DNA of 64,000 nucleotides from Aquamicrobium defluvii (GCF_004363725.1 NZ_SNZF01000023.1:1-64000), one strand, 5' to 3'; counted from the stretch's first letter, positions 54,769 to 63,588 are shown. The notes: a model not told the origin generated them from the letters alone. Numbers and translations are program-made.

Positions 54769-55082
54769 GTCCTCCCGATGCGTGCACCATAGCCTTGCAG
54801 GCGTGAATAAGCGGTGAACGCAATCTTAACTTTTCCCATAAAACGCGCCGCTTCGTGACCGGATTGCGGCTCGTTCGCGCCCTTTTCGTGCCATCGGAAA
54901 TGAAGTCCAGCCGCTGTGTCTTTTGCGTCACATGGCGGCGGGACGGAACGAACCATTTCCTGCTTCGTTGTCCTTCCCCGAGGACGTGAGATCGGGAAGA
55001 TGCCATGGCGCCGTGCCAGTCCTGAAAAACACTGCCAGGTTCTCGCCCGTAACCTGTGCGAGGAGAAAGGGCGGAGGAGATC
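54769..55082. other. non-coding gap between the small ORFs and the LigD-domain gene
   Basis: About 310 bases with no convincing gene on either strand. Its left part would hold the promoter of the minus-strand small ORFs, and its right part that of the polymerase gene. GGAGGAG at 55071-55077 is the ribosome site of the latter. Nothing else was recognised. Confidence 0.4.
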
Positions 55083-55985
55083 GTGCAGGAGAAGCCGAAA
55101 GCCGCGAAAAACGCGAAGACCCCCGCGATAAAATCCTCCGTTACGCTTTCCCACCCCGACAAGTTGCTGTGGCCGCGGGAAAAAATCTCCAAGAGCGGCC
55201 TGCTCGACCACTACAGGCTCGTGTGGCCGCGCATGGAGCCGTTTGTGGTGGAGCGTCCGCTGGCGCTGGTGCGCGCGCCGGACGGGGTCGAAGGCGAGCG
55301 CTTCTTCCAGAAACACGCCTCACCCGGCATGAGCGATCATATCCATCGCGCCACGGATCCGGAGGATGGAGAGGAAATCCTGTATATCAAGGACTTCGAC
55401 GGGCTTGCAGCGCTCGTGCAGATCGGGGTCGTGGAAGTCCATGTCTGGGGCGCGACGATCGACCGGATCGACACGCCCGACCAGATCGTCTTCGACCTCG
55501 ATCCGGATGAAGGCATCGGATCCGACAGGGTTCGCGACGCGGCGCTCGATATCCGCGCCCGGCTGGATGAGCTTTCGCTGCCAGCCTTCGTCAAGACCTC
55601 GGGGGGCAAGGGCTATCATGTCGTGGTGCCGCTGAAGCCTAAGGCCGGCTGGAGCGAGGTGAAGGGGTTCGCCCACGACTTCGCCCAAGCGATGGAACAG
55701 GCCGCGCCGGAGCGCTTCACCGCCACCTTGTCGAAAAAGGCGCGCGAGGGGCGTATTTTCATCGACTACCTGCGCAACGGCCGCGGTTCGACCACGGTCG
55801 CACCCTATTCGTCGCGGGCGAAGAAGGGAGCCACCGTCGCCATGCCGGTGCGGTGGGACGAGGTGGAGGCCGGCGTCGCGCCCGATGCCTTTCCGCTCGG
55901 CGGCAGGGCCACCCTGCGGCGGCTGGCGCAGGACGATCCGTGGGCGGATTTTTTCAGCAGGGGCAAGCTGCTCGACCGCAAGTGA
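55083..55985 (+). CDS. stand-alone LigD-type polymerase/primase domain protein
   Basis: A 300-residue archaeo-eukaryotic-primase-like domain, the polymerase part of the DNA end-joining ligase LigD. It shows LSHPDKLLWPREKISKSGLL at the start, FFQKHASPGM, the catalytic aspartates in QIVFDLDPDEG near residue 147, FVKTSGGKGYHVVVPL with the metal/nucleotide-binding His near 185, and RIFIDYLRNGRGSTTVAPYS. The ligase and phosphoesterase domains of full LigD are absent and no ku gene is nearby. GTG 55083 follows GGAGGAG. The N-terminal 20 residues are Lys/Ala-rich and probably disordered. Confidence 0.88.
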   Translation: MQEKPKAAKNAKTPAIKSSVTLSHPDKLLWPREKISKSGLLDHYRLVWPRMEPFVVERPLALVRAPDGVEGERFFQKHASPGMSDHIHRATDPEDGEEILYIKDFDGLAALVQIGVVEVHVWGATIDRIDTPDQIVFDLDPDEGIGSDRVRDAALDIRARLDELSLPAFVKTSGGKGYHVVVPLKPKAGWSEVKGFAHDFAQAMEQAAPERFTATLSKKAREGRIFIDYLRNGRGSTTVAPYSSRAKKGATVAMPVRWDEVEAGVAPDAFPLGGRATLRRLAQDDPWADFFSRGKLLDRK

Positions 55986-55991
55986 ACCGGC

Positions 55992-56975
55992 TCAGGCGCT
56001 GCCTATCAGCACACCTGTCGCGAACACCAGCCCGCCGCCCAGCACCACCTGGAAGGCGGCGCGCAGGAACGGCGTTTCCATGAAGCGGTTCTGGATGAAG
56101 GCGATCGCCCACAATTCGAAGAACACGATGACGATGGCAACGCTCGTTGCGGTCCAGAAATCCGGGATCAGATAGGGCAGGGCATGGCCGAGCCCGCCCA
56201 GCGCGGTCATGATGCCGGATGCAAAGCCGCGCCTGACCGGCGAGCCGCGCCCCGAAAGCCTGCCGTCGTCCGACGCGGCCTCGGTGAAGCCCATGGAGAT
56301 GCCGGCGCCGAGCGAGGCGGCGAGACCGACGAGGAACGTCTGCCATGTATCGTGCGTGGCGAAGGCGGCGGCGAAGATCGGCGCCAGCGTCGAAACCGAG
56401 CCGTCCATCAGCCCGGCAAGGCCCGGCTGGACATAGGTGAGTATGAATTGCCGCCGTTCTGCTTCGGCTTCCTCGTCGCGAGCCTCGCCCGTAACATGCT
56501 GTCGTTCCAGCCTTTCGGCCAACTTCTCATGACCCTGTTCGGCGGCGGCGAGATCGCCAAGCAACTTACGCGTCGAGGCGTCGGAGGTGCGCTTTGCCGC
56601 CTCGATATAGAAGGCGTGGGCCTGGCGTTCCATCAGTGCGGCCTGGGCGCGCACTTTTTCCACGCCAAGCGGGCGCACCAGCCAGTCGGGCTTGCGCTCA
56701 TAATAGCCGGAAACATGCTCGCGCCGGATCAGCGGGATGCGCTCGCCGAAGCGCTTGCGGTGCATGTCGATGAGCGCGGCGCGGTGTTGGTCCTCCTCCC
56801 TGGCCATTTCCTCGAACATTTTTGCCGAATGGGGGAAGCCCTCGGCCAGCCCATCCGCATAAGAGCGGTAGATGCGTGCATCGTCCTCCTCCGAGGAGAT
56901 GGCGAGCGCCAGAATTTCCTGCTCGGAAAGCGAATCGAAGGCGCGGCGGCCGAAGCCGAAAATACGGGAAAGCAT
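55992..56975 (-). CDS. mbfA: MbfA-type iron exporter: ferritin-like domain plus VIT1/CCC1 membrane domain
   Basis: A 327-residue fusion. Residues about 15-165 are a rubrerythrin/ferritin-like domain with repeated Glu and ExxH ligands (SEEDDARIYRSYADGL, EMAREEDQHRAALIDMHRKR, LMERQAHAFYIEAAK, AAEQGHEKLAERLE). Residues about 180-327 are the VIT1-type membrane domain (FILTYVQPGLAGLMDGSVST, GLAASLGAGISMGFTEAASD). Such proteins export iron and are repressed by Irr under iron limitation. A perfect Irr-type box lies 14 bases upstream of the ATG. Confidence 0.93.
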   Translation of the reverse strand: MLSRIFGFGRRAFDSLSEQEILALAISSEEDDARIYRSYADGLAEGFPHSAKMFEEMAREEDQHRAALIDMHRKRFGERIPLIRREHVSGYYERKPDWLVRPLGVEKVRAQAALMERQAHAFYIEAAKRTSDASTRKLLGDLAAAEQGHEKLAERLERQHVTGEARDEEAEAERRQFILTYVQPGLAGLMDGSVSTLAPIFAAAFATHDTWQTFLVGLAASLGAGISMGFTEAASDDGRLSGRGSPVRRGFASGIMTALGGLGHALPYLIPDFWTATSVAIVIVFFELWAIAFIQNRFMETPFLRAAFQVVLGGGLVFATGVLIGSA

Positions 56976-56988
56976 GAGAGTCTCTATC

Positions 56989-57011
56989 TACTTTAGAATA
57001 ATTCTAAAGTA
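56989..57011. promoter_or_regulatory. Irr-type iron control element (ICE) upstream of mbfA
   Basis: TACTTTAGAA (56989-56998), spacer TAA, TTCTAAAGTA (57002-57011): a perfect palindrome with 10-base arms. Its core fits the TTTAGAA-N3-TTCTAAA pattern known for Irr boxes in Rhizobiales. Lying 14 bases before the start codon, it would act as a repressor site, consistent with Irr control of mbfA. Confidence 0.85.
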
Positions 57012-57047
57012 AACGCTGGTCGAAATGGTGTCAACGGTTTCTCTCGC

Positions 57048-58184
57048 TCAGTCGAGCGTGCGGCGGAAACGCAGCAGCGCGAAGCTGGAGAAAAGCGCAA
57101 CGAAACCCAGCAGCCACAGGATTTCATTGGCCACCGCCGGGAATTCCGCGCCCTTCAGCATCACCGCGCGCACGATGCGCAGGAAGTGGGTGAGGGGGAA
57201 TATCTCGCCGAGCCACTGTGCCCACACGGGCATGCCCCGGAACGGGAACATGAATCCGGAAAGCAGGATCGAAGGCAGGAAGAAGAAGAAGGTGAGTTGC
57301 ATGGCCTGCATCTGCGTGCGCGCCACGGTCGAGATGGTGTAGCCGAGCAGAACCAGACCCAGAACGAAGACGATGATGGAGGACAGGAGAAGCGGCAGCC
57401 CGCCGACGAAGGGGATGTGGAAAAGCAGCCTGGCGGCGATCAGCACCACCACCACCTGCACGGCGCCGACGCCGGCATAGGGCAGCACCTTGCCCAGCAT
57501 GATCTCCAGCGGGCTCGACGGCATGGCAAGCAGGTTCTCCATGGTGCCGCGCTCGGTCTCGCGCGTGAGCGCGATGGAGGTCATCATCACCATGGTCATT
57601 TGCAGGATGACGCCGAGCAGGCCGGGCACGATATTGTACTGCGAAACGCCTTCGGGATTGTAGCGCCGGTGCACGACCACATCGAGCCGGCTTCGAGCAT
57701 CTTCCGCAGCCACCGCCTGAAGGCCCTGCGCCCTCAATAGCGCCTGACTGGCGACCGTGCCGAGTGCGGAAACCGCGCCGGTGGCCACTGCGGGATCGGT
57801 CGCGTCCGCCTCGATCAGGATCTGCGGCCTGTCCCCGCGCTCCACCCGATGGCTGAAATCGGCGGGAATCGTGACGAGGAAGGCAATGTCGCCGCTGGCC
57901 ATGAGTGCGTCGGCCCCGGCTTCGGTGGCGGCGATATGGTCGAACCGGTAGTAATCGGTGTTTTCCAGCGCCGTCACCATGGCGCGCGTATACTGGTCGT
58001 TGCTCATCGCCAGCAGCGCCGCCGGCAGGCCCTTGGGGTCGTTGTTGATGGCGAAGCCGAACAGCACCAGAAGCATCAGCGGCACGCCGAGCATCATGGC
58101 GAAGGTCACCCGGTCGCGGCGCATCTGGATGAATTCCTTGATGAGCAGCGCATTGAGCCGGGCGATGGAGAAGATGCCGCTCAT
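57048..58184 (-). CDS. ABC-2 type exporter permease (YbhS/YbhR-like)
   Basis: A 378-residue permease: one N-terminal membrane helix (RDRVTFAMMLGVPLMLLVLF), a large extracytoplasmic domain of about 150 residues, then five helices with the ABC-2 core (LTRETERGTMENLLAMPSSP, HIPFVGGLPLLLSSIIVFVL, PSILLSGFMFPFRGMPVWAQ). ATG 58184 overlaps the ATPase stop in ATGA. E. coli has two such permeases in the equivalent operon; only one is seen here, so it probably forms a homodimer. Confidence 0.92.
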   Translation of the reverse strand: MSGIFSIARLNALLIKEFIQMRRDRVTFAMMLGVPLMLLVLFGFAINNDPKGLPAALLAMSNDQYTRAMVTALENTDYYRFDHIAATEAGADALMASGDIAFLVTIPADFSHRVERGDRPQILIEADATDPAVATGAVSALGTVASQALLRAQGLQAVAAEDARSRLDVVVHRRYNPEGVSQYNIVPGLLGVILQMTMVMMTSIALTRETERGTMENLLAMPSSPLEIMLGKVLPYAGVGAVQVVVVLIAARLLFHIPFVGGLPLLLSSIIVFVLGLVLLGYTISTVARTQMQAMQLTFFFFLPSILLSGFMFPFRGMPVWAQWLGEIFPLTHFLRIVRAVMLKGAEFPAVANEILWLLGFVALFSSFALLRFRRTLD

Positions 58185-59101
58185 GCCATATTGTCCTTCG
58201 ACCCGGCCATGAACTGGATGAACACGTCTTCCAGGCTGGTTTCGCCGGGCGATACCGTCACGCCCGGGTGCGCATTCTCCATGGCGGCCAGCGAAGCGGA
58301 GAGAGCTGCCTTGTCCGAGCCGACGACATGCAGGGTTGCGCCAAAGGGGGCGACCTGCTCGATGCCCGGCTTGCCGGCAAGAGCCGCCGCGATCGTGTCG
58401 AGTTTCCTGCCGTGCACCACGAAAGTGGTGAGGCCGGCATTCTTCACCACCTCGTCCACCGTGCCGGTGGCGAGCATGCGGCCATAGGAAATGTAGCTGA
58501 TGCGGTGGCAACGCTCGGCCTCGTCCATGTAATGGGTGGAAACCAGCACGGTGAGGCCGCCGCTGGCCAGAAGGTGGATTTCGTCCCAGAACTCGCGCCG
58601 CGCCTTGGGGTCGACGCCGGCGGTCGGCTCGTCGAGCAATAGGAGCTTCGGCTTGTGCATGATGCAGGCCGCCAGCGCCAGCCGCTGCTTCCAGCCGCCT
58701 GACAGCGTGCCGGCAAGCTGGTTGCGCCGCGATGTCAGGCCGAGGTCGGCGAGCGTGTCGGCGACATGAGTCTCCACCGGCTTGAGGCGATAGAGGCGGG
58801 CCACGAATTCGAGGTTCTCGGCAATGGTCAGGTCCTCGTAGAACGAGAACCGCTGTGTCATGTAGCCGACCTCGCGCTTGATCTTCGGCCCCTCGGTGCG
58901 CAGGTCGAAGCCGAGCACCGTGCCTTCGCCTTCATCAGGGGTCAGCAGGCCGCACATGATGCGGATCGTCTTGGTCTTGCCGGACCCGTTGGGACCGAGA
59001 AAGCCGACGATCTCGCCCTGTGCCACGGTCATGTCGACATGGTCGACGACGGTCTTGTCGCCGAAACGTTTGACCAGACCGCGAACGTCGATGGCGTTCA
59101 T
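58181..59101 (-). CDS. ABC exporter ATPase (YbhF-like, single domain)
   Basis: A 306-residue ATPase: Walker A GPNGSGKTKTIRIM near residues 36-49, signature LSGGWKQRLALAACIMH, Walker B LLLLDEPTAGVDPKARREFW and the switch His in LVSTHYMDEAERC. The C-terminal 80 residues are the regulatory extension seen in ABC-2 systems. E. coli YbhF has two nucleotide-binding halves; this protein has one. It is coupled by four-base overlaps to both neighbours. Confidence 0.94.
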   Translation of the reverse strand: MNAIDVRGLVKRFGDKTVVDHVDMTVAQGEIVGFLGPNGSGKTKTIRIMCGLLTPDEGEGTVLGFDLRTEGPKIKREVGYMTQRFSFYEDLTIAENLEFVARLYRLKPVETHVADTLADLGLTSRRNQLAGTLSGGWKQRLALAACIMHKPKLLLLDEPTAGVDPKARREFWDEIHLLASGGLTVLVSTHYMDEAERCHRISYISYGRMLATGTVDEVVKNAGLTTFVVHGRKLDTIAAALAGKPGIEQVAPFGATLHVVGSDKAALSASLAAMENAHPGVTVSPGETSLEDVFIQFMAGSKDNMA

Positions 59102-60054
59102 TTTGCCTCGTCCCCGGACAATGCCACGTCCACGATCTGGCCGGGCTTCAGCGCCATGGCGTCGCCTTCGGGGCGGGCCTCGACCAGGTAGACGAGCTTC
59201 TGGCGGTTTTCGAGCGAGTAGATCACCGGCGGCGTGAATTCGGGCTCGGTCGAGACATAGCTCACCCGCGCCTTGAGATCGGGACCACAGCCGTCGCAGT
59301 GCACGGCGAGTTCCGAACCGACCTTGACGGATGCGAAAGCATCCTGCGGCACGAAGACGGTGAGCTTGACCGCGCCTTCCGGCAGGATCGAGATCACCGG
59401 CGCGGTCGGTCCCGCCGTATCGCCGGGGTTGCGGATGACATCGGTGACGCGGCCGGGCGAGGGAGCGGCCAGCGCGCGCTTGGAAAGCCGCCATCGCGCC
59501 TGCTCCAGCGCCGCCTCGGCCTGTTCAACCGCGCCGCGCGCCGCCTCGATCTCCTCCGCTCGCGCGGGCAGGCCCGCCACCGCCAGATTGGCCTCGCTCT
59601 GGCCGATGGCGGCGTCGGCCACTTCCACGGCGGTCGTCGCCTCGTCGAGCTGCGCCTGCGTGGCGATGCCGCGCCGGTGCAGGTCGCCTGTGCGCTCCAG
59701 CACGCGCTGCGCCTCCTTGGCCTGCGCATGGGCGGAGCGCACCGTCGCTTCCAGCACCGCGATCTCCTGCGGCCTCTTGCCGACCTGAAGGTTGGCGAGC
59801 TGCGCCCTAGCCTGCGCCAGCGCTGCACTGGCCTGAGCCACCGCGATCTCGGCATCGGCGCTTTCCAGCCGAACCAGCGGCACGCCGGGCCTGACCGTGT
59901 CGCCCCGCCGCACGGCCACCTCCTGCACCTGCGCCACCTCGATAGGCGCAAGCAGCACATAGTCGCCCTCGACATAGCCGACGGCGAGCGTGGCGGGCGC
60001 CGCGCAGGCGGAAAACAGCGTTGCGGCAAGGGGAAGGGAGCAGAGAAGGCTCAT
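59098..60054 (-). CDS. HlyD-family periplasmic adaptor (YbhG-like)
   Basis: A 318-residue membrane-fusion protein. The N-terminal signal or anchor is MSLLCSLPLAATLFSACAAP, possibly a lipoprotein signal with Cys near residue 17. A biotinyl-like half (VAQVQEVAVRRGDTVRPGVP), a long coiled-coil hairpin at about 70-205 (AQASAALAQARAQLANLQVG; AARGAVEQAEAALEQARWRL) and the second half (SPGRVTDVIRNPGDTAGPTA) follow. It links the ABC pump to an outer-membrane channel. It is coupled to the regulator and ATPase genes by ATGA overlaps. Confidence 0.92.
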   Translation of the reverse strand: MSLLCSLPLAATLFSACAAPATLAVGYVEGDYVLLAPIEVAQVQEVAVRRGDTVRPGVPLVRLESADAEIAVAQASAALAQARAQLANLQVGKRPQEIAVLEATVRSAHAQAKEAQRVLERTGDLHRRGIATQAQLDEATTAVEVADAAIGQSEANLAVAGLPARAEEIEAARGAVEQAEAALEQARWRLSKRALAAPSPGRVTDVIRNPGDTAGPTAPVISILPEGAVKLTVFVPQDAFASVKVGSELAVHCDGCGPDLKARVSYVSTEPEFTPPVIYSLENRQKLVYLVEARPEGDAMALKPGQIVDVALSGDEAK

Positions 60055-60743
60055 GCGTCGCCTGCCTTTCGTGAACAGAGGATGGCCGCGAGATTGTCGC
60101 GCACGACGTCGAGCACCTTGGCGGCCTCCGGCTTGCCGAACGCTTCCCATCCCATGCGCCGCAGCACCACTTCGGTGCCGATGCGAAAATAAAGGACCTG
60201 CCCCAGAAGGGTGAAGACGGTGAGCCGTGTCCGCTCGCTCTCGGCGGGCTCGCCCGTTGCCTGTTCCCAGATGAGGCACAGCCGCTTGTGGACCGGCTCG
60301 AACACGCCCTGATAGATGCGGTCGAGCGCGGCTGAGGGCTGCGCCATCTCGCGCAGCATGAAGCGCACGATGTCGCCCGCCTCGGGTCGCGCCACGACGA
60401 AGGCGACCATGCGCTCCAGCCCGTTGGCAAGCTGGACCCGCGCCGCTTCCGCGCCGGCTGAACCGGTCGGCTGCGCCTGAATCCCGCCGATGGCCTGTGT
60501 GGCGATTTTCCGGATCGTCTCGACGATGAAATCCGCGACGGCGATGCGCAGACCCTCCTTGCCGCCGAAATGATAGGCGATGGAGCCGATATTGGCATTG
60601 GCGAGCGCAGCCAGCTCGCGCGTGGAGGTGCCCTCGAAACCACGGCTGCCAAACAGCTTCAGAGCCGCGTTCACGAGTGCTGCGCGGGTCGCGTCCGCCG
60701 GAGAGGCGGCGCGCGGGGACGGATCTGGAGTCTTCGTAATCAT
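60051..60743 (-). CDS. TetR-family regulator (CecR/YbiH-like)
   Basis: A 230-residue regulator with a TetR helix-turn-helix at about residues 39-62 (TSTRELAALANANIGSIAYH, FGGKEGL) and a CecR-type C-terminal domain (RFMLREMAQPSAALDRIYQG). In E. coli CecR controls the ybhGFSR exporter; here the regulator is the first gene of the same operon, followed by adaptor, ATPase and permease. ATG 60743 lies 6 bases from a perfect palindrome, leaving no room for a ribosome site, so initiation may be leaderless. Confidence 0.92.
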   Translation of the reverse strand: MITKTPDPSPRAASPADATRAALVNAALKLFGSRGFEGTSTRELAALANANIGSIAYHFGGKEGLRIAVADFIVETIRKIATQAIGGIQAQPTGSAGAEAARVQLANGLERMVAFVVARPEAGDIVRFMLREMAQPSAALDRIYQGVFEPVHKRLCLIWEQATGEPAESERTRLTVFTLLGQVLYFRIGTEVVLRRMGWEAFGKPEAAKVLDVVRDNLAAILCSRKAGDA

Positions 60744-60749
60744 GAAATT

Positions 60750-60775
60750 ATTTTAATCAATCGAATGATTAAAAT
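60750..60775. promoter_or_regulatory. palindromic operator upstream of the TetR-family gene
   Basis: ATTTTAATCA (60750-60759), spacer ATCGAA, TGATTAAAAT (60766-60775): perfect 10-base arms, 6 bases before the regulator start codon. Size and position fit a self-regulating TetR site. Almost fully AT in a GC-rich genome. Confidence 0.75.
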
Positions 60776-60875
60776 CAATACAGGCTGTGCGGCGTGTAGA
60801 CGCGGCGGCCTCCCTGAGGCGTTTTTGCTTGCCTGCGAGATTGATCTGGCCGCGCTGCGGCGTTTAACTCAGCGC

Positions 60876-61349
60876 ATGGCGCGGGAAGTGGAACGCAAGT
60901 TTCTGGTGCGGGACGGGAGCTGGCAGGAGCGGGCGGAGGCCCGCATCTCCATGGTCCAGTTCTATCTGGCCGTCACTGGCGAGCGTTCGGTGCGGGTTCG
61001 GATTTCCAACGGAAGCAGGGCGAGGCTGACGCTGAAGTTCGGCAGCGACCTCCGCGCCCGTGACGAGTTCGAATATGACATTCCGCTGGCCGATGCGAAG
61101 GAGATGCAGGCTTTCGCGCTCGGCAAGGTCATCGTCAAGACCCGCCACCATGTGCGCCATGGCGGCTATCTCTATGAGGTCGACGTCTTTTCCGGCGAGC
61201 ATGAAGGTCTGGTCGTGGCCGAACTGGAGACACCGGACAAGGTCGGGAACGCCGCGCTGCCGGATTGGCTGGGACGTGAGATCACCGGAGACATTCGTTA
61301 TTCCAACGCCTCGCTGGCCCTGAACGGTTTTCCTCCCGCCGTCGGGTGA
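60876..61349 (+). CDS. CYTH-domain protein (inorganic triphosphatase type)
   Basis: A 157-residue tunnel-fold protein. The signature ExExK is Glu4, Glu6, Lys8 in MAREVERKFLV. Further conserved charges follow: SVRVRISNGSRARLTLKFGS, DEFEYDIPLADAKEM, VIVKTRHHV, YLYEVDVFSGEHEGLVVAEL and LGREITGDIRYSNASLAL. Family members hydrolyse triphosphate or thiamine triphosphate; the short single-domain form suggests tripolyphosphatase. ATG 60876 gives the canonical N-terminus. It is divergent from the TetR operon. Confidence 0.9.
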   Translation: MAREVERKFLVRDGSWQERAEARISMVQFYLAVTGERSVRVRISNGSRARLTLKFGSDLRARDEFEYDIPLADAKEMQAFALGKVIVKTRHHVRHGGYLYEVDVFSGEHEGLVVAELETPDKVGNAALPDWLGREITGDIRYSNASLALNGFPPAVG

Positions 61350-61365
61350 GAAAGCCACTCGGGCT

Positions 61366-63105
61366 TCATGCCGCGGGTTCGGGTTCCGGCCGGCGTACCT
61401 GTGCGCGGGCGTGGGATTTGGCGGAGGCCACCGTGGCGCGGTAATGAACCAGCGGCGGCTTCACCCCATGCGCGGTCAGCAGCTTGCGCATCTGCGGCGA
61501 GGCGCCGGCGATGTAGAACAGCACGCCCTGCTTCGCGGCCTTGTGCGCGACGCCTTCCAGCACGTTCGCGCCGGTCGAATCCACCAGCGGGATACCCGAA
61601 CAGTCGAGAATGAACGTCTTGCGCTGGTCGGCGATGCGGTCGAGCACGGTGCCGACCGTGGAAGCTGCACCGAAGAAGAAAGCGCCGGATATGCGATAGA
61701 CGACGATGTCGGGATCGGTCACGGCCGCAGCATCGTAAGCCTCGCGCTCGCCATTGGCGGTGTCGGCAAGGTCGCCGGCCACCAGCGGTGCCTCCGCCTC
61801 GACCTCGATCGACTTGGCCATGCGGTCGATGAACAGCAGCGCGCCAAGCGAGAAGCCGACGACGATGCCGGTGGTCAGGTCGCGGAAGACGACCAGCGCG
61901 AAAGTGATGAGCAGCACCGCCGCATCCCCGCGCGAGGAACGCATCAGCGCACGGAAGGCGGGCCGCTCGATCATGTTCCACGCCACCACGGCCAGAACGC
62001 CGGCAAGCGCGGCCAGCGGTATGTAGCTGGCAAGCGGGGCCGCCAGAAGCATGAAGGCGAGCAGGAAGGCGGAATGCAGCATGCCGGAGACAGGGCTGTG
62101 CGCGCCGGCCCGCACATTGGTGGCGGTGCGTGCGATGGTGCCGGTCACGCAGATGCCGCCGAACAGGGCCGAACCTATGTTGGCAGCGCCCTGGGCCACC
62201 AGTTCGCAGTTGGAGCGGTGGCGACGCCCGGTCATGCCATCCGCGACCACGGCTGAAAGCAGCGATTCGATGGCCCCGAGCAGGGTGAAGGCAACGGCGT
62301 CGGGCAGCACGGCCAGCACCTTGTCCGCGCTCATTGCGGGCAGCGAAGGGCTGGGCAGCATGGAAGGAATGCCGCCGAAGCGGGTGCCGATGGTCTCGAC
62401 ATCGAGGCCGGTCGCGGCGACAGATGCGAGTGCGACGGCAATCAGCATGCCCGGCCATGACGGGCGCCAGCGTTTCAGGCCGACGATCACCGCGATCGTC
62501 AGCGCAGCTATCGCCACCGCGCCTGCATTGACGGTCGGCGCGGCATTGAAAAGCGCCACAAGCTTGGGAATGAGGTCGCCCGGCTCCTTTTCGGTGAGCG
62601 TAAGCCCGAACAGGTCCGTAAGCTGGCTGGCGAAAATGATGACGGCGATGCCGGCGGTGAAGCCGACGGTGACGGGATAGGGAATGAACTTGATGTAGGT
62701 GCCGAGCCGCAGCCACCCGGCCGCTGCCAGCAGGATACCGGACATCATCGTCGCCAGAACGAGGCCGTCGACGCCATGGCGGTCGGCGGTTGCCGCCACG
62801 AGCACGATGAAGGCTCCGGCCGGACCGCCGATCTGGAAGCGGCTGCCGCCGAGCATCGAGACGAGGAAGCCGCCGACGATGGCCGTGAACAGGCCCTTTT
62901 CCGGCCCGACGCCGGACGCGATGGCGATGGCCATCGACAGCGGCAGCGCAACGATGGCCACGGTAAGGCCCGCGATTGCGTCGGCCTTGAACTGGGGAAG
63001 GTGGTAGCCTTCCCGCAGGACAGTTATCAGTTTCGGCGTGAAAAGCTCCCGGAAGGAGGGATCGTTGCTTTCCGGACGCTGCCTCGACCTGCGGCGCTGT
63101 TTCAT
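61366..63105 (-). CDS. SulP-family anion transporter with STAS domain
   Basis: A 579-residue transporter of the SLC26/SulP family. About ten to twelve membrane helices span residues 40-430 (DAIAGLTVAIVALPLSMAIA, GGSRFQIGGPAGAFIVLVAA, TGTIARTATNVRAGAHSPVS). A cytoplasmic STAS domain covers about 460-560 (VVYRISGAFFFGAASTVG, FILDCSGIPLVDSTGANVLE). Substrates in the family include sulfate, bicarbonate and dicarboxylates; which one is not evident. ATG 63105 is chosen; the upstream part of the open frame runs into repeat sequence. Confidence 0.93.
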   Translation of the reverse strand: MKQRRRSRQRPESNDPSFRELFTPKLITVLREGYHLPQFKADAIAGLTVAIVALPLSMAIAIASGVGPEKGLFTAIVGGFLVSMLGGSRFQIGGPAGAFIVLVAATADRHGVDGLVLATMMSGILLAAAGWLRLGTYIKFIPYPVTVGFTAGIAVIIFASQLTDLFGLTLTEKEPGDLIPKLVALFNAAPTVNAGAVAIAALTIAVIVGLKRWRPSWPGMLIAVALASVAATGLDVETIGTRFGGIPSMLPSPSLPAMSADKVLAVLPDAVAFTLLGAIESLLSAVVADGMTGRRHRSNCELVAQGAANIGSALFGGICVTGTIARTATNVRAGAHSPVSGMLHSAFLLAFMLLAAPLASYIPLAALAGVLAVVAWNMIERPAFRALMRSSRGDAAVLLITFALVVFRDLTTGIVVGFSLGALLFIDRMAKSIEVEAEAPLVAGDLADTANGEREAYDAAAVTDPDIVVYRISGAFFFGAASTVGTVLDRIADQRKTFILDCSGIPLVDSTGANVLEGVAHKAAKQGVLFYIAGASPQMRKLLTAHGVKPPLVHYRATVASAKSHARAQVRRPEPEPAA

Positions 63106-63208
63106 GGATCGGCCTTCGCTCACACCTTTGCGTGGCGGACTGTCGGCATCGGAATGATCGCCGGCCGCCGTCGCGACCTGTTTGCCGATCCGCAGGAAGG
63201 CTGCGACC

Positions 63209-63307
63209 AGAGCGTTTCCAGGAAAAGTGAAAACACTTTTCCGGTTCGGAAACGCGTCAAAACAAGACCTTGAGCCGTTCAGCGATTCCGTGAAATGCTG
63301 AACGGTT
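63209..63307. repeat. dispersed palindromic repeat upstream of the SulP gene
   Basis: Begins AGAGCGTTTCCAGGAAAAGT, like the copies at 11333 and 48180. It contains two perfect hairpins: GGAAAAGTG/CACTTTTCC around AAAA, and CCGTTCAGC/GCTGAACGG around a 15-base loop near its right end. It ends at the stop of the XRE regulator gene, so the second hairpin could also terminate that gene. Confidence 0.65.
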
Positions 63308-63562
63308 CTAGCGGTTCCGGAGACGCACGCCCCGTCCACCGCGCTCGCTGGGCTGGTTCTCGCCGATGAGTTCGACCCCGGCCTCATCGAGCGCCTGAAT
63401 CACCTTCATCAGCGTGTCCACCACGCCCCGGACTACGCCATCGCTGGCTTCCATCCGCTGGATGGTCGGAAGCGAAACCCCGGCCCGCTCTGCGAGCGTC
63501 TTCTGGTCGATGCCGGCGAGTGCTCGCGCGGCGCGCATCTGCGCTGCTGTGATCACCGGCAC
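63308..63562 (-). CDS. XRE-family helix-turn-helix regulator
   Basis: A small DNA-binding protein of 84 residues. The helix-turn-helix covers about residues 6-60 (QMRAARALAGIDQKTLAERA, GVSLPTIQRMEASDGVVRG), followed by a short helix (LMKVIQALDEAGVELIGE) and an Arg-rich end. GTG 63562 follows GGGAG; GTG 63556 is an alternative with better spacing. A frame extending to 63619 would begin within the promoter. No toxin partner is adjacent; the target is unknown. Confidence 0.85.
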   Translation of the reverse strand: MPVITAAQMRAARALAGIDQKTLAERAGVSLPTIQRMEASDGVVRGVVDTLMKVIQALDEAGVELIGENQPSERGGRGVRLRNR

Positions 63563-63588
63563 AGTCTCCCGTCTGGATCTGCAATATG

